DNA of 64,000 nt from Candidatus Bipolaricaulis sibiricus. Lineage in GTDB: Bacteria; Bipolaricaulota; Bipolaricaulia; Bipolaricaulales; Bipolaricaulaceae. The notes below the pieces were generated by a model. That model was not told where the DNA came from and searched no databases. It saw only the letters and a list, made by a program, of their open reading frames with translations. Where the stretch lies: contig CP034928.1 in the NCBI GenBank assembly GCA_004102645.1, positions 1,542,153 to 1,606,152 of the forward strand. The letters run 5' to 3'. Positions 34,666 to 42,444 of the stretch are shown here, in pieces (position 1 is the stretch's first letter; the number at the start of each line of letters is the position of its first letter). A program made the translations under genes and the position numbers.

Positions 34666-36639
34666 CTAGCCCTTGTAGCCCACAACCTTCTGGAGGTCGG
34701 CCACGCTCTCCGGGTTGCGGAGGGTGGTCAGATCGCCGACGGGCTCGTTGCGCACAAGGGCCTTCAGGATCCGGCGCATGATCTTCCCCGACCGGGTCTT
34801 CGGCACGTCCTCGGAAAAGTAGATCGCCGCGGGCCGTGCCGTGGGCCCGATGTGCTGGTCCACCGTCTTCACGAGATCCTTCTTCAGCTCCTCGGACGGC
34901 TGGACCCCCTTCTTGAGAAGGACGAACGCCACCGGGACCTCACCCTTGAGGTCGTCCGGCTTCGACACCACCGCGACCTCGGTCACGAGCGGGTGCTGGG
35001 CGAGCGCGTCCTCGACCTCGGCCGTGGCCAAGCGGTGGCCGGCGACGTTCATCACGTCGTCCACCCGCCCCGTGATCCGGATGTTCCCCATCTCGTCCGT
35101 CCGTGCCCCGTCCTTCGTGAAGTAGAGCTTGGGGCCCAGATCGCCGAAGTACGTGGCCCGGAACTTGTCCACATCGCCGTACAGACCGCGCAGGAGCGCC
35201 GGCGGGAACGGGGGCTCGATCACGAGGTACCCCCCATCGCCGGTCTTCACGGGAACGCCCCCCGCATCCACGATCTTGGTGCGGATCCCGGGGAACGGCC
35301 GTCCCGCCACGGTGGGGATGAACGGCCCGATTCCCGGCATCGCCTGAACGCAGGTCGCCCCGGTTTCGGTCTGCCACCACGTGTCGATGATCGGGCACCG
35401 CTTGCCCCCAATGTGCTCGAAGTACCACAGCCACGCCTCTTCGTTGATCGGCTCGCCCACCGTGCCCAGGATGCGCAGGCTCGACATGTCGTGCTTCGCG
35501 GGCCACTCCTCGCCCCACTTCACGTGCATCCGGATCGCGGTCGGTGCAGTGTAGTACACGGTCACCCGGTGCTTGGCGATGATCTGCCACATCCGGCCGT
35601 GATCCGGTGCATCAGGCGTCCCCTCGTAGACCACGGTCGCGACCCCGTTCATGAGCGGGCCGTAGTTGATGTAGGAGTGCCCGGTGATCCACCCCACGTC
35701 GGCCGTGCAGAAGTGGATGTCGTCCTCGTGCAGGTTGAAGTCCCACTTGCACGTCGCGTACACCTGGACCGCGTACCCGCCCGTCGTGTGCATGACGCCC
35801 TTGGGCTTCCCGGTCGTACCCGACGTGTAGAGGATGAACGACAGGTCCTCGGCGTCCATCGGCTCGGGCGCGCAGGTGGTGGGCTGCCCCTTCACAACGT
35901 CGTGGTACCACACGTCGCGGCCCTTTTGCATCGGGACCTCGTTCCCCATCCGGCGAACGACGACGACCTTCCCCACCGACGTGCCGGCGAGGGCTTGGTC
36001 AGCCTGACCCTTGAGCGGGATCTGCTTGCCCCGCCGGTAGTACCCGTCGGCGGTGATGAGGAGCTTGGCCCCGCAGTCCACAAGCCGGTCGCGCAGGGCC
36101 TCGGGCGAGAACGCAGAGAACACCACGGTGTGGACCGCGCCGATCCGCACCACGGCCTGCATCGCAATCACGGCCTCTGGGACCATCGGCAGATAGATCC
36201 CCACCCGATCGCCCTTCTTGATCCCCATCGCCTTGAGGGCGTTCGCGAACCGCGACACCTCGGCGAGGAGCTCCTTGTAGGTGAAGATGCGGTTCGGCTC
36301 GTCAAGGGGTTCTGGCTCCCAGATCAGGGCGGTCTTGTCCCCCTTGCCCGCCTCGACGTGCCGGTCGAGGGAGTTGTAGGACAGGTTGAGCTTCCCGCCC
36401 ACAAACCAGCGGTAGGCGTAGGGCTCGTCCTCGTAGACCTGGGTCCACTTCTTGGACCACGTAAGCTCTTCGGCCCGCTGAGCCCAGAACTTCAGGGGAT
36501 CCGCCGCGGCCTGCTCGTACACCTTCGGATCGGAGACCCAAGCGTGCTTCTTCAGCTCTTCGCTCGGCCAGTACCAGTTGTCTCGCTTCGGATCGGGAAC
36601 GACCCATTGCATGCCATCCATCGCCGTTTTCTTCTTCAC
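34666..36639 (-). CDS. acs: Acetyl-CoA synthetase (AMP-forming)
   Basis: Activates acetate to acetyl-CoA with ATP. 657 residues of the ANL superfamily with the P-loop YTSGTTGKPKG, WWQTETG, GRVDDVMNVAGHR and the acetylatable C-terminal lysine in PKTRSGKIMRR. I chose GTG 36639 (MKKKTAMDG) because AGGAGG lies 8 bases upstream; the upstream frame is not family-like. A TATCAT box at 36681-36686 may be its -10. The lysine targeted by Pat-type acetyltransferases is conserved, and a Pat-like gene is 4.4 kb away. Confidence 0.96.
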   Translation of the reverse strand: MKKKTAMDGMQWVVPDPKRDNWYWPSEELKKHAWVSDPKVYEQAAADPLKFWAQRAEELTWSKKWTQVYEDEPYAYRWFVGGKLNLSYNSLDRHVEAGKGDKTALIWEPEPLDEPNRIFTYKELLAEVSRFANALKAMGIKKGDRVGIYLPMVPEAVIAMQAVVRIGAVHTVVFSAFSPEALRDRLVDCGAKLLITADGYYRRGKQIPLKGQADQALAGTSVGKVVVVRRMGNEVPMQKGRDVWYHDVVKGQPTTCAPEPMDAEDLSFILYTSGTTGKPKGVMHTTGGYAVQVYATCKWDFNLHEDDIHFCTADVGWITGHSYINYGPLMNGVATVVYEGTPDAPDHGRMWQIIAKHRVTVYYTAPTAIRMHVKWGEEWPAKHDMSSLRILGTVGEPINEEAWLWYFEHIGGKRCPIIDTWWQTETGATCVQAMPGIGPFIPTVAGRPFPGIRTKIVDAGGVPVKTGDGGYLVIEPPFPPALLRGLYGDVDKFRATYFGDLGPKLYFTKDGARTDEMGNIRITGRVDDVMNVAGHRLATAEVEDALAQHPLVTEVAVVSKPDDLKGEVPVAFVLLKKGVQPSEELKKDLVKTVDQHIGPTARPAAIYFSEDVPKTRSGKIMRRILKALVRNEPVGDLTTLRNPESVADLQKVVGYKG

Positions 36640-36774
36640 TGTGATGTGCCTCCTTCGTCGGGCCGAACACGACCCACACGATGATACCCAAGCCCCAACC
36701 TCGTTCACAGCTCGGGAGAGCCCCGCTCGACCAGATACCCACTACCGCCCTCCCGACCCGCCGACCACCCCGCT

Positions 36775-36803
36775 TTGCAGGTACAGGTGTCTTGGCGTAC
36801 AAG
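36775..36803 (+). promoter_or_regulatory. Promoter of the DUF502 gene adjoining its start codon
   Basis: TTGCAG (36775-36780), a 17-base spacer and TACAAG (36798-36803), then 7 bases to the ATG at 36811. Confidence 0.55.
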
Positions 36804-36810
36804 TACGGCG

Positions 36811-37482
36811 ATGCGCCGATTCCTGCGATGGATGAGAACAACCTTCATCTCGGGTCTCCTCGCGCTTCTGCCGATCGGCCTGACCCTGTACCTGCTGTGG
36901 CTGCTGTACCGACTCGCGTACTCCCTCCTCGGCCCCCAGACCGCGTTCGCCGGACTCATGCGCTCTCTCATCGGGCGGTACGTGCCTGGAACCGAGGTGG
37001 CGATCACGCTCACCGTGGTGCTCCTGGTGGGAGCCGTCGCCCGCCACTGGGTGGGCCGGATCCTTCTCCGTGGCGTGGAACGCGTGTTGCTCGCTGTTCC
37101 AGGAGTCCGCAACTTGTACTGGGGGACGCGCCAGCTCGCCCACGTGGTCCTCCACCGCGAGCAGCCGTTCACCAAAGGACGCCGGGTGGTGCTCGTCGAG
37201 TTTCCCCAACCCGGATCGTACGCCCTCGGCATCCTCACCAACGAAGAAGTGTCGGGAGTGAGCGCGGCGTGCTCGCCGGACATGGTCTCGGTGTACATCC
37301 CGACGGCACCCAATCCCCTGTCGGGGTACGTGCTGTTTCTCCCTCGCTCGAAGACCTTCCCCGTGGCATTGACAGCAGAGGAGTGCCTGAGCCTCATCCT
37401 GTCGGGCGGGCTCGTTGTCCGCCAGCCCGGCCTGGGGCGCCGCCCACCTGCCGACGACCCCACCCAACCTGCACCCGGGTAG
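36811..37482 (+). CDS. DUF502 family membrane protein
   Basis: A 223-residue protein with two N-terminal membrane helices (FISGLLALLPIGLTLYLLWL and VAITLTVVLLVGAVARHWVG). A soluble beta-rich domain contains the family signatures VPGVRNLYWGTRQLAHVV and VLVEFPQPGSYALGILTN. Function is unknown; family members are scattered through bacteria. ATG 36811 lacks an SD and follows a promoter by 7 bases. It probably precedes the FNR-like gene with a 52-base gap. Confidence 0.85.
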   Translation: MRRFLRWMRTTFISGLLALLPIGLTLYLLWLLYRLAYSLLGPQTAFAGLMRSLIGRYVPGTEVAITLTVVLLVGAVARHWVGRILLRGVERVLLAVPGVRNLYWGTRQLAHVVLHREQPFTKGRRVVLVEFPQPGSYALGILTNEEVSGVSAACSPDMVSVYIPTAPNPLSGYVLFLPRSKTFPVALTAEECLSLILSGGLVVRQPGLGRRPPADDPTQPAPG

Positions 37483-37534
37483 ACCTCCCCCACGGGCTGG
37501 ATCCGACCCGAGAGTCGCGGTACAACTGGCCGTG

Positions 37535-38287
37535 ATGCCAGAGGCCAACGTGCAGGCGTCCCGAACGGCGGAGATCTGCGCGCGTTGCCCTCACGCCTGC
37601 TCGGACATCTTCGCTGGCTTGTCCGAGGCAGCGCGTCAGGAGCTCATCTCCCTGGTACGGCCCATGGAGTTCGAGTCCGGGGGAATGGTGTTCCGCGAGG
37701 GAATGCCCGCGTTCGGAATGTACATCCTGTGCCGCGGCAAGGTCAAGCTGGCCAAGCGGACTCGGGCAGGTCACTCCCAGATCCTGAAGCTTCTCGGGCC
37801 GGGGGAGATCCTCGGCGAGAAGACGATGTTCGACCAGGAGACCTACACCTGCTACGCCAAGACCCTCGAACCGTCGCTCCTCGGGTTCATCCCCCGCGAG
37901 GGTTTCCTGCAATTCCTGCGCCGCCACCCGACCGTGGCGCTTCAGCTCATCGCGCGCCTGTCGCGGGAGAGCAAGGTGTTCGGCGATCGACTGGTGGAGA
38001 TCACCTCCCGCTCGGCCCGAGAGCGCGTTGCCCGGGCGTTGGTCGAGCTGGCCCAGGCGTTCGGAGAGACCACCGACGCCGGGTGGGACATCGGAGTCGA
38101 GCTGCCCCGCGGGGAGCTGGCCGAGATGGCCGGCGTTTCCACCGAGACCGCGATTCGGGTCCTCTCCGAGTTCAAGGACCGAGGCCTGGTCGCGCTCCCA
38201 GGGCGGCGCGTCGTGATCTTGAAGCCGGACGAGATGCGGGCTCTGGCCCATCCGTTCCGCACCTTCGTCCGCGAGAACCCGCCATAG
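37535..38287 (+). CDS. Crp/Fnr-family transcription regulator with N-terminal Cys cluster
   Basis: A 250-residue regulator: a cyclic-nucleotide-like sensor barrel (about 25-145), a long dimer helix and a C-terminal winged helix (RGELAEMAGVSTETAIRVLS, then EFKDRGLV). Cys15, Cys18 and Cys22 (C-x2-C-x3-C) at the N-terminus, plus Cys66 and Cys106, could hold an Fe-S cluster as in FNR, although the spacing differs from the E. coli protein. It directly precedes a hydrogenase maturation protease, which fits redox control. A GTG three bases upstream is an alternative start; TACAAC lies 8 bases before the ATG. Confidence 0.85.
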   Translation: MPEANVQASRTAEICARCPHACSDIFAGLSEAARQELISLVRPMEFESGGMVFREGMPAFGMYILCRGKVKLAKRTRAGHSQILKLLGPGEILGEKTMFDQETYTCYAKTLEPSLLGFIPREGFLQFLRRHPTVALQLIARLSRESKVFGDRLVEITSRSARERVARALVELAQAFGETTDAGWDIGVELPRGELAEMAGVSTETAIRVLSEFKDRGLVALPGRRVVILKPDEMRALAHPFRTFVRENPP

Positions 38288-38331
38288 ACCCGTCCGTGCG
38301 AGACCTCCGTGGCCCAACAGGGGGGGCGGCG

Positions 38332-38772
38332 ATGCGGCGGGTGATCCTCGGGATCGGGAACCCCCTCCGCCGCGACGACGGGGTCGGGGTGTGGGTGGCC
38401 GAGGGGATGCGGGGCACGGACTGGGAGGTTGTCGCCGGGGGCCAGAGCGCGGAGAACGCGCTCGGCATCGTGCGCCGGCTCGCTCCCGACCTCCTGGTGG
38501 TCGTGGACGCTGCGGAGATGGGCCTCCCCTCCGGGAGCGTCCGCCGCCTGCCCGTGGACCAGTCTGCACGTATGGTGGGCTCGACCCACGCCCTGCCCCT
38601 CCCGTTCCTCCTCTCCATGGTGCGCGACCGGGTGGGGGAGATCATTCTCATCGGGATCCAACCCGGCGACCGCTCCGTCGGGGAGGGCCTTACCCTCGCC
38701 GTTGAGGCCGGAGCCCGAGAGCTCCTGACCTTTCTTGCCTCACCGGGCCCGCACGCTATCCCCTTCCTGTAG
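38332..38772 (+). CDS. Hydrogenase maturation protease (HycI/HoxM type)
   Basis: This endopeptidase clips the C-terminus of the NiFe-hydrogenase large subunit after nickel insertion. 146 residues with GIGNPLRRDDGVGVWVAE (nickel-sensing Asp), VVVDAAEMG and STHALPLPFLL (His). No hydrogenase subunit genes are in the window, so the substrate is elsewhere. The ATG follows a G-run SD. It lies 44 bases after the FNR-like gene and is probably co-transcribed. Confidence 0.88.
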   Translation: MRRVILGIGNPLRRDDGVGVWVAEGMRGTDWEVVAGGQSAENALGIVRRLAPDLLVVVDAAEMGLPSGSVRRLPVDQSARMVGSTHALPLPFLLSMVRDRVGEIILIGIQPGDRSVGEGLTLAVEAGARELLTFLASPGPHAIPFL

Positions 38773-39440
38773 ACCTCCGGCCGGGGGAGCCTGGCGAGGA
38801 TCGGCCAGCCACACGCTGGTCCTCCCGTCCCATTGCTGGTGCCGAGCGGCGTGTTGTCCGTGTTGGGTCTCCGCACTGTGGGCATCCTGCACGCTGCTGC
38901 ACTTCGCGGTGAACCTGTGGAGCACAGCGCTGATCTTCTGCCGCAGGCTCGCCGCGGTCTCCTCGGCGGCGGCCCCGGTCGCCCCCGGGTTGCACGCGAG
39001 CTGCTCGAGGGCAGCGTCCAAGAGGCGGCAGTGGATCTCGTTGATGGCAGAGTGCCCCTGCTCGGGGTCGCCCCGCCCTCGGGCGGACGAAGATGAACTC
39101 CAGCGTCACGTCCCCGAGGAGGAGGCTCGTGAAGCCACACCGGGAGAACCTGCGGACCGCCCTCTTCCCGTAGCCCGGCGCGGCGACAGAGAATCCGGTA
39201 ATCGCGTCGAAGAGCCAAGCCCATGCGAGCGAGAACCGGGGTGGGGGTGGACGGTTGAACTGAGTGGGGCGTCCCCGCGGGATCGAGCAGCCGTGCCGAA
39301 GCAGCCGCCCCACGGTCGGAAGGACCACCGACAGCCGACCCTTGGCATCCGCGATCCCGGGGAGGGACTGAACGACCACGACCTCCCGAGAGGCAGCCCC
39401 CCCGCACCTCCGCCAGGCCGCAGACGGCCGTTCCGTCATC
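38740..39440 (-). pseudogene. Decayed coding sequence, at least one frameshift
   Basis: Two minus-strand frames look like consecutive parts of one protein. One (about 39400-39080) carries VVLPTVGRLLRHGCSI and TSLLLGDVTLEFIFVRPRAG. The next frame (about 39075-38760) carries SAINEIHCRLLDAALEQLAC and AASLRQKISAVLHRFTAKC. The join requires a frame change near 39078. No family recognised. It may continue the secreted peptide gene just upstream (39489-39728). Chance coding cannot be fully excluded in GC-rich DNA. Confidence 0.35.
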
Positions 39441-39488
39441 GATGACCGCGACGTCCGATCGGCCTGGCGTCGAGACCACCACGCTCAC

Positions 39489-39728
39489 TCACAGCTCCCG
39501 TTCCATGACCGCGGGGAAGAACATCTCGTCCTCTTGCCCTATCGGAACCGGCACCACGGGTGAGCGCGGCGTGCACCCGTTGCACCACACACCCGTCAGC
39601 ACGGCTGTGAACGGAACGTCTGCCACCGGATGCCACGGGGACACCGTCACGTCCCACCTCGGTCTGCACTGGGCGCTGCTCAAGACGCTCCCCAGAGCCA
39701 CGGCCGCGACAACCACGCCCAGATCCAT
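39489..39728 (-). CDS. Short secreted protein, probably truncated by a stop
   Basis: A 79-residue reading frame with a clear signal peptide (MDLGVVVAAVALGSVLSSAQ) followed by WDVTVSPWHPVADVPFTAVL and GVWCNGCTPRSPVVPV, typical of a secreted beta-sandwich. A TGA ends it, but the same frame continues with plausible strands (SVVVSTPGRSDVAVIDDG), so the stop probably truncates a longer gene. No SD is visible. Likely a pseudogene remnant or an assembly error. Confidence 0.45.
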   Translation of the reverse strand: MDLGVVVAAVALGSVLSSAQCRPRWDVTVSPWHPVADVPFTAVLTGVWCNGCTPRSPVVPVPIGQEDEMFFPAVMEREL

Positions 39729-40054
39729 TCTGAGAGGCGCCCCGATCCCGCCACGGCCCTCCCGACGCCCCCACCGCACCCGTCTCGCCGCGTTGTCCCT
39801 CTCCTTCGCCTTCGTCCTCTTACCGTCCCGGAGGGCCGCTCTGGACACGGTCTTCCCGTAGGCGAGTAGCCGCCGGGCTGTCCACCCGACCTGGGGGGGC
39901 GCAGGCCGCCCCGCGCGCTGCGGGCCGAGCTGGACGACCCCAGCTCGATCCAGCCGGTGCCCGTCGGGCCTCGCGCCCGGCGTCCCGCCCCCTTGGCTCG
40001 CCGTCTCGTCGGCACGCCTGCTCGATCACAAGACCTGACCCCAGTGCTCTCGCA

Positions 40055-40290
40055 TCACCCTCGTCGCTTGCAGGAGCAGGCGTCCCAAAGCAGAGAATCC
40101 CCGCCTGCGCCAATGAACCTCACCCATCCTCCCGACGCCCCGAACTCCACCCGGATCGACACTCCGACCCCATAGAGCACAGACGGCCGCGCAGGGATGT
40201 CGAAACCTATCACCACGGGTCCTTCCGCAATCGCGAGGCCTTCGCACCGGGCATGGCACGCGTCACCATCCCAGACGTGCACCCTTGTTA
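40055..40290 (-). pseudogene. Out-of-frame C-terminal part of the adjacent secreted protein
   Basis: This frame reads VTRVHVWDGDACHARCEGLA, then SVLYGVGVSIRVEFG and FIGAGGD. It looks like the second half of a beta-sandwich domain whose first half (SGGWFHFAIPTPVIG, 40381-40422) sits in another frame just upstream. The pair resembles uncharacterised bacterial proteins with a W-H-F-A-I-P-T-P-V signature, from memory and unverified. Rejoining requires frame changes near 40290 and 40413-40440. Confidence 0.5.
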
Positions 40291-40994
40291 CTTTCCGCTC
40301 GTGTGGACCCGGAGGAGCACGCGAAGGAGCCGATAGCGGAAGCTGATCTCACCCCCTGCGGCGCTACTGTAGCAGGTTCCGATGACCGGAGTGGGAATGG
40401 CGAAGTGGAACCATCCGCCCGAGTTCGGCTTCCCACGACATGTGTGGCGTAGCCCAGGCGCGTGACGCTAACTGCCGCCTCCGGGTTCTCAAGCTGGACT
40501 CCCGATCCGTGGGTCCAGAAGGCGTGGAAGCAGGTGGCGGACTGCGCGCCTTCTCTATCGAGCACGTCAAGGATCACCGTGAGCGTGATCGCACCCGACA
40601 CGCCGGCCGCCGTAGCCTGGAACGTGAGCTCGAACCTTCGCCCCGCGGTCTCCACAGGTACGGTGAACCTGTACTGAGCACTGACCGAGCCCGACCCAGA
40701 CACCGGGGCGACCGACGACCACCCCGTCGGAAGCGCCGCGGCCGAGATGGTCACCGTCCCAGTCGGCGTACGCTGCGCCGAGAGGTTGACGGTACCCGTG
40801 GTTCCCTCTGACACCGAGCACTGAACGACGTTCGACGCCACCTGGCTGCACGTCCCGCCAGAGACCGTTAGGTTCCCGCAGAACCCGAGCGTGACAGTCA
40901 CTCCACCTGATGTGTACGGCAGTTCGGTGTACTGCGACCACCCTGGCAAGGCCCACAGGACGACCAGCCCGATGGTCAACCACGCATTCCGCAT
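40263..40994 (-). CDS. Secreted Ig-like protein, C-terminus frameshifted
   Basis: As read, 243 residues: a signal peptide (MRNAWLTIGLVVLWALPGWS), then an Ig-like all-beta region (about 22-140, VTVTLGFCGNLTVSGGTC; TVTISAAALPTGWSSV). After about residue 190 the frame turns into Ser/Arg/Pro-rich nonsense, while the neighbouring frame reads GGWFHFAIPTPVIGTCYSS. A single-base indel between 40413 and 40440 is therefore likely. The start ATG 40994 has GGAAGGATA directly upstream and lies 32 bases after the preceding gene's stop, so the two genes form an operon. Confidence 0.65.
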   Translation of the reverse strand: MRNAWLTIGLVVLWALPGWSQYTELPYTSGGVTVTLGFCGNLTVSGGTCSQVASNVVQCSVSEGTTGTVNLSAQRTPTGTVTISAAALPTGWSSVAPVSGSGSVSAQYRFTVPVETAGRRFELTFQATAAGVSGAITLTVILDVLDREGAQSATCFHAFWTHGSGVQLENPEAAVSVTRLGYATHVVGSRTRADGSTSPFPLRSSEPATVAPQGVRSASAIGSFACSSGSTRAESNKGARLGW

Positions 40995-41026
40995 TATCCT
41001 TCCCCCCCATCCGCAGACCCCGGGGA

Positions 41027-41929
41027 TCATCCCATCCCGGGGGGTCCGCCTTCATCCTGCGGCGGGCCTTCCTCACCGGTCTCCACCGGTTTCCACTCGC
41101 CGAGGCTCCGCCACCTGCCCGGCTGGTTAGGGTCAGGCTGCCACCAGTGGTACATGTAGTCCTTCCCGCCCGCGCCCTTGACGATGAAGTGGTCGCAGTG
41201 CTGGGCCGACGCCGGCAGGCTCGAGGCCCTCTGGAACACGATCTTCTCCTTCTCCGCCCACACCTTCCCGTCGCTTTGGTGGTAGGTTTGGGTAACCTGG
41301 CCTTTCTCGACCTTCTCCACCACGATCCAGGTGCCGGCCGGCGGCACTTGACGAGGGAGCTCGAAGACTTTGGTCGCCAGCCGAAGCCCGGCGGTCGGCT
41401 CGAACTCGTACCGGAGCTCTGCAGTACAGGTGCCGGTCACGAAGTGCACGTATTCTCCGGTTTCCCCGAACAGCTTGATCCCCTGGGTGATGTCCTCGCA
41501 CTTGATGCTCACCTTGGGGGTGACGACGACCGTTCCCAGGTCGATCGCGGCGCCGGACGCCGTCCAGTCAACCGTATACCGTGGGACTCTCTCCCAATCG
41601 AAGCCATCGGCGCTCACCCATAGCGCCCCGACGTTCCCGATCCCCAGGATCTGCAGGACTTCTGGCCGGCTCTCGAACATGAGCTTCAGGGGCACGGCGG
41701 CGAGCACCCCCATGGCATCGGTCAGCGAGCCCGGGACCTTGGAGATGTTCGCGAAGTTCACCGTGCACCTGAACTTCGCGTCCTCATCCGTGGTCCCGGC
41801 GAAGAACTTCCCCGCCTCGTCCGTTACCGCTAGGGTGAACCTGGCGGGCGCGTCCGTCGTCTGCCCTAGTCCGACAATCCCAACCAGCAAAACGGCGACC
41901 AGTAACTCAGAGATGCCCTTCAACCGCAT
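41027..41929 (-). CDS. Secreted protein of unknown function
   Basis: A 300-residue protein with a signal peptide (MRLKGISELLVAVLLVGIVG). It has a beta-rich body (RFTLAVTDEAGKFFAGTTDE; GTCTAELRYEFEPTAGL) and an acidic Gly/Pro-rich tail (GEEGPPQDEGGPPGMG). No family recognised. ATG 41929 has AGGAGGTGG upstream. Codon use and frame are intact, unlike the decayed genes that follow it on the same strand. Confidence 0.75.
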   Translation of the reverse strand: MRLKGISELLVAVLLVGIVGLGQTTDAPARFTLAVTDEAGKFFAGTTDEDAKFRCTVNFANISKVPGSLTDAMGVLAAVPLKLMFESRPEVLQILGIGNVGALWVSADGFDWERVPRYTVDWTASGAAIDLGTVVVTPKVSIKCEDITQGIKLFGETGEYVHFVTGTCTAELRYEFEPTAGLRLATKVFELPRQVPPAGTWIVVEKVEKGQVTQTYHQSDGKVWAEKEKIVFQRASSLPASAQHCDHFIVKGAGGKDYMYHWWQPDPNQPGRWRSLGEWKPVETGEEGPPQDEGGPPGMG

Positions 41930-42277
41930 CACGCCACCTCCTCTCTGCTCGTGATCTGTGGACCCCAGTCCGACGAACGCGGTCCGATAGCCGCGAACTT
42001 CGGGATCCGTGCGCCCTGTCACCACCCCCTACGGGCGGGGGCAGGGGCATTCAGAGAGAGGAGAGGGGGGCCGCTGGGTTCCGACGGGAGGCGATGGGGG
42101 CCACGACCCTCTGCCTGCGCGCCGCAGATTCCTTGGACGATCAGTATACACCTCTGTCAAGGGGGCGGTTCTCTATCGTCTGCTGATCATTTCTGCAGCG
42201 CGCTACGGGGACAGAGCGATCTCTGAATGGACGTCCCAGGGGGTTGTCGTTTGCTCGACCCCGCACCACGAGCCGGC
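41930..42277. other. Intergenic region between divergent secreted-protein and nadE genes
   Basis: I see no gene. A purine-rich run (GGGGGCAGGGGCATTCAGAG to 42065) resembles the GC-rich hairpin type at 440-500. The TATACT at 42278 marks the nadE-side promoter. Confidence 0.4.
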
Positions 42278-42283
42278 TATACT
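42278..42283 (+). promoter_or_regulatory. -10 box upstream of nadE
   Basis: TATACT with no convincing -35. It would start RNA near 42290, giving a leader of about 155 bases before nadE. Confidence 0.45.
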
Positions 42284-42289
42284 CGCCCT

Positions 42290-42391
42290 GTGAGTTCGCG
42301 CCCTTCTGCTCGAGGCTTATCATCCCACCGCATGCCTCACCTCCCAGCCCCGGCAGGAGGGCGCTGCTCTCTGTGCCGCAGCGGCAGGTGA
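42290..42391 (+). CDS. Possible 33-codon leader ORF upstream of nadE
   Basis: A GTG lies 6 bases after the TATACT box, the geometry seen for leaderless genes here. The frame encodes VSSRPSARGLSSHRMPHL and ends with CSLCRSGR at TGA 42389-42391. It is out of frame with nadE. It may be a regulatory uORF or chance. Confidence 0.2.
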   Translation: MSSRPSARGLSSHRMPHLPAPAGGRCSLCRSGR

Positions 42392-42444
42392 AGCGTGATA
42401 GCCAACCGCTCGCAAGTGAGAATCGCCTTCCGAATGGAGGAACC

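Noticed and set aside
33547-36684. 1045-codon plus-strand frame opposite acs and the MFS gene
   Set aside because: Antisense shadow of two clearly conserved genes with no recognisable domain and no SD.
38773-39440. Plus-strand frame 38735-39445 as a real gene
   Set aside because: Pro/Arg/Ala-rich with no motif, whereas the minus strand shows protein-like segments across a frame change.
42290-42444. Known riboswitch in the nadE leader
   Set aside because: I could not match the TPP, cobalamin, FMN or preQ1 cores that I know; naming one would be unsupported.
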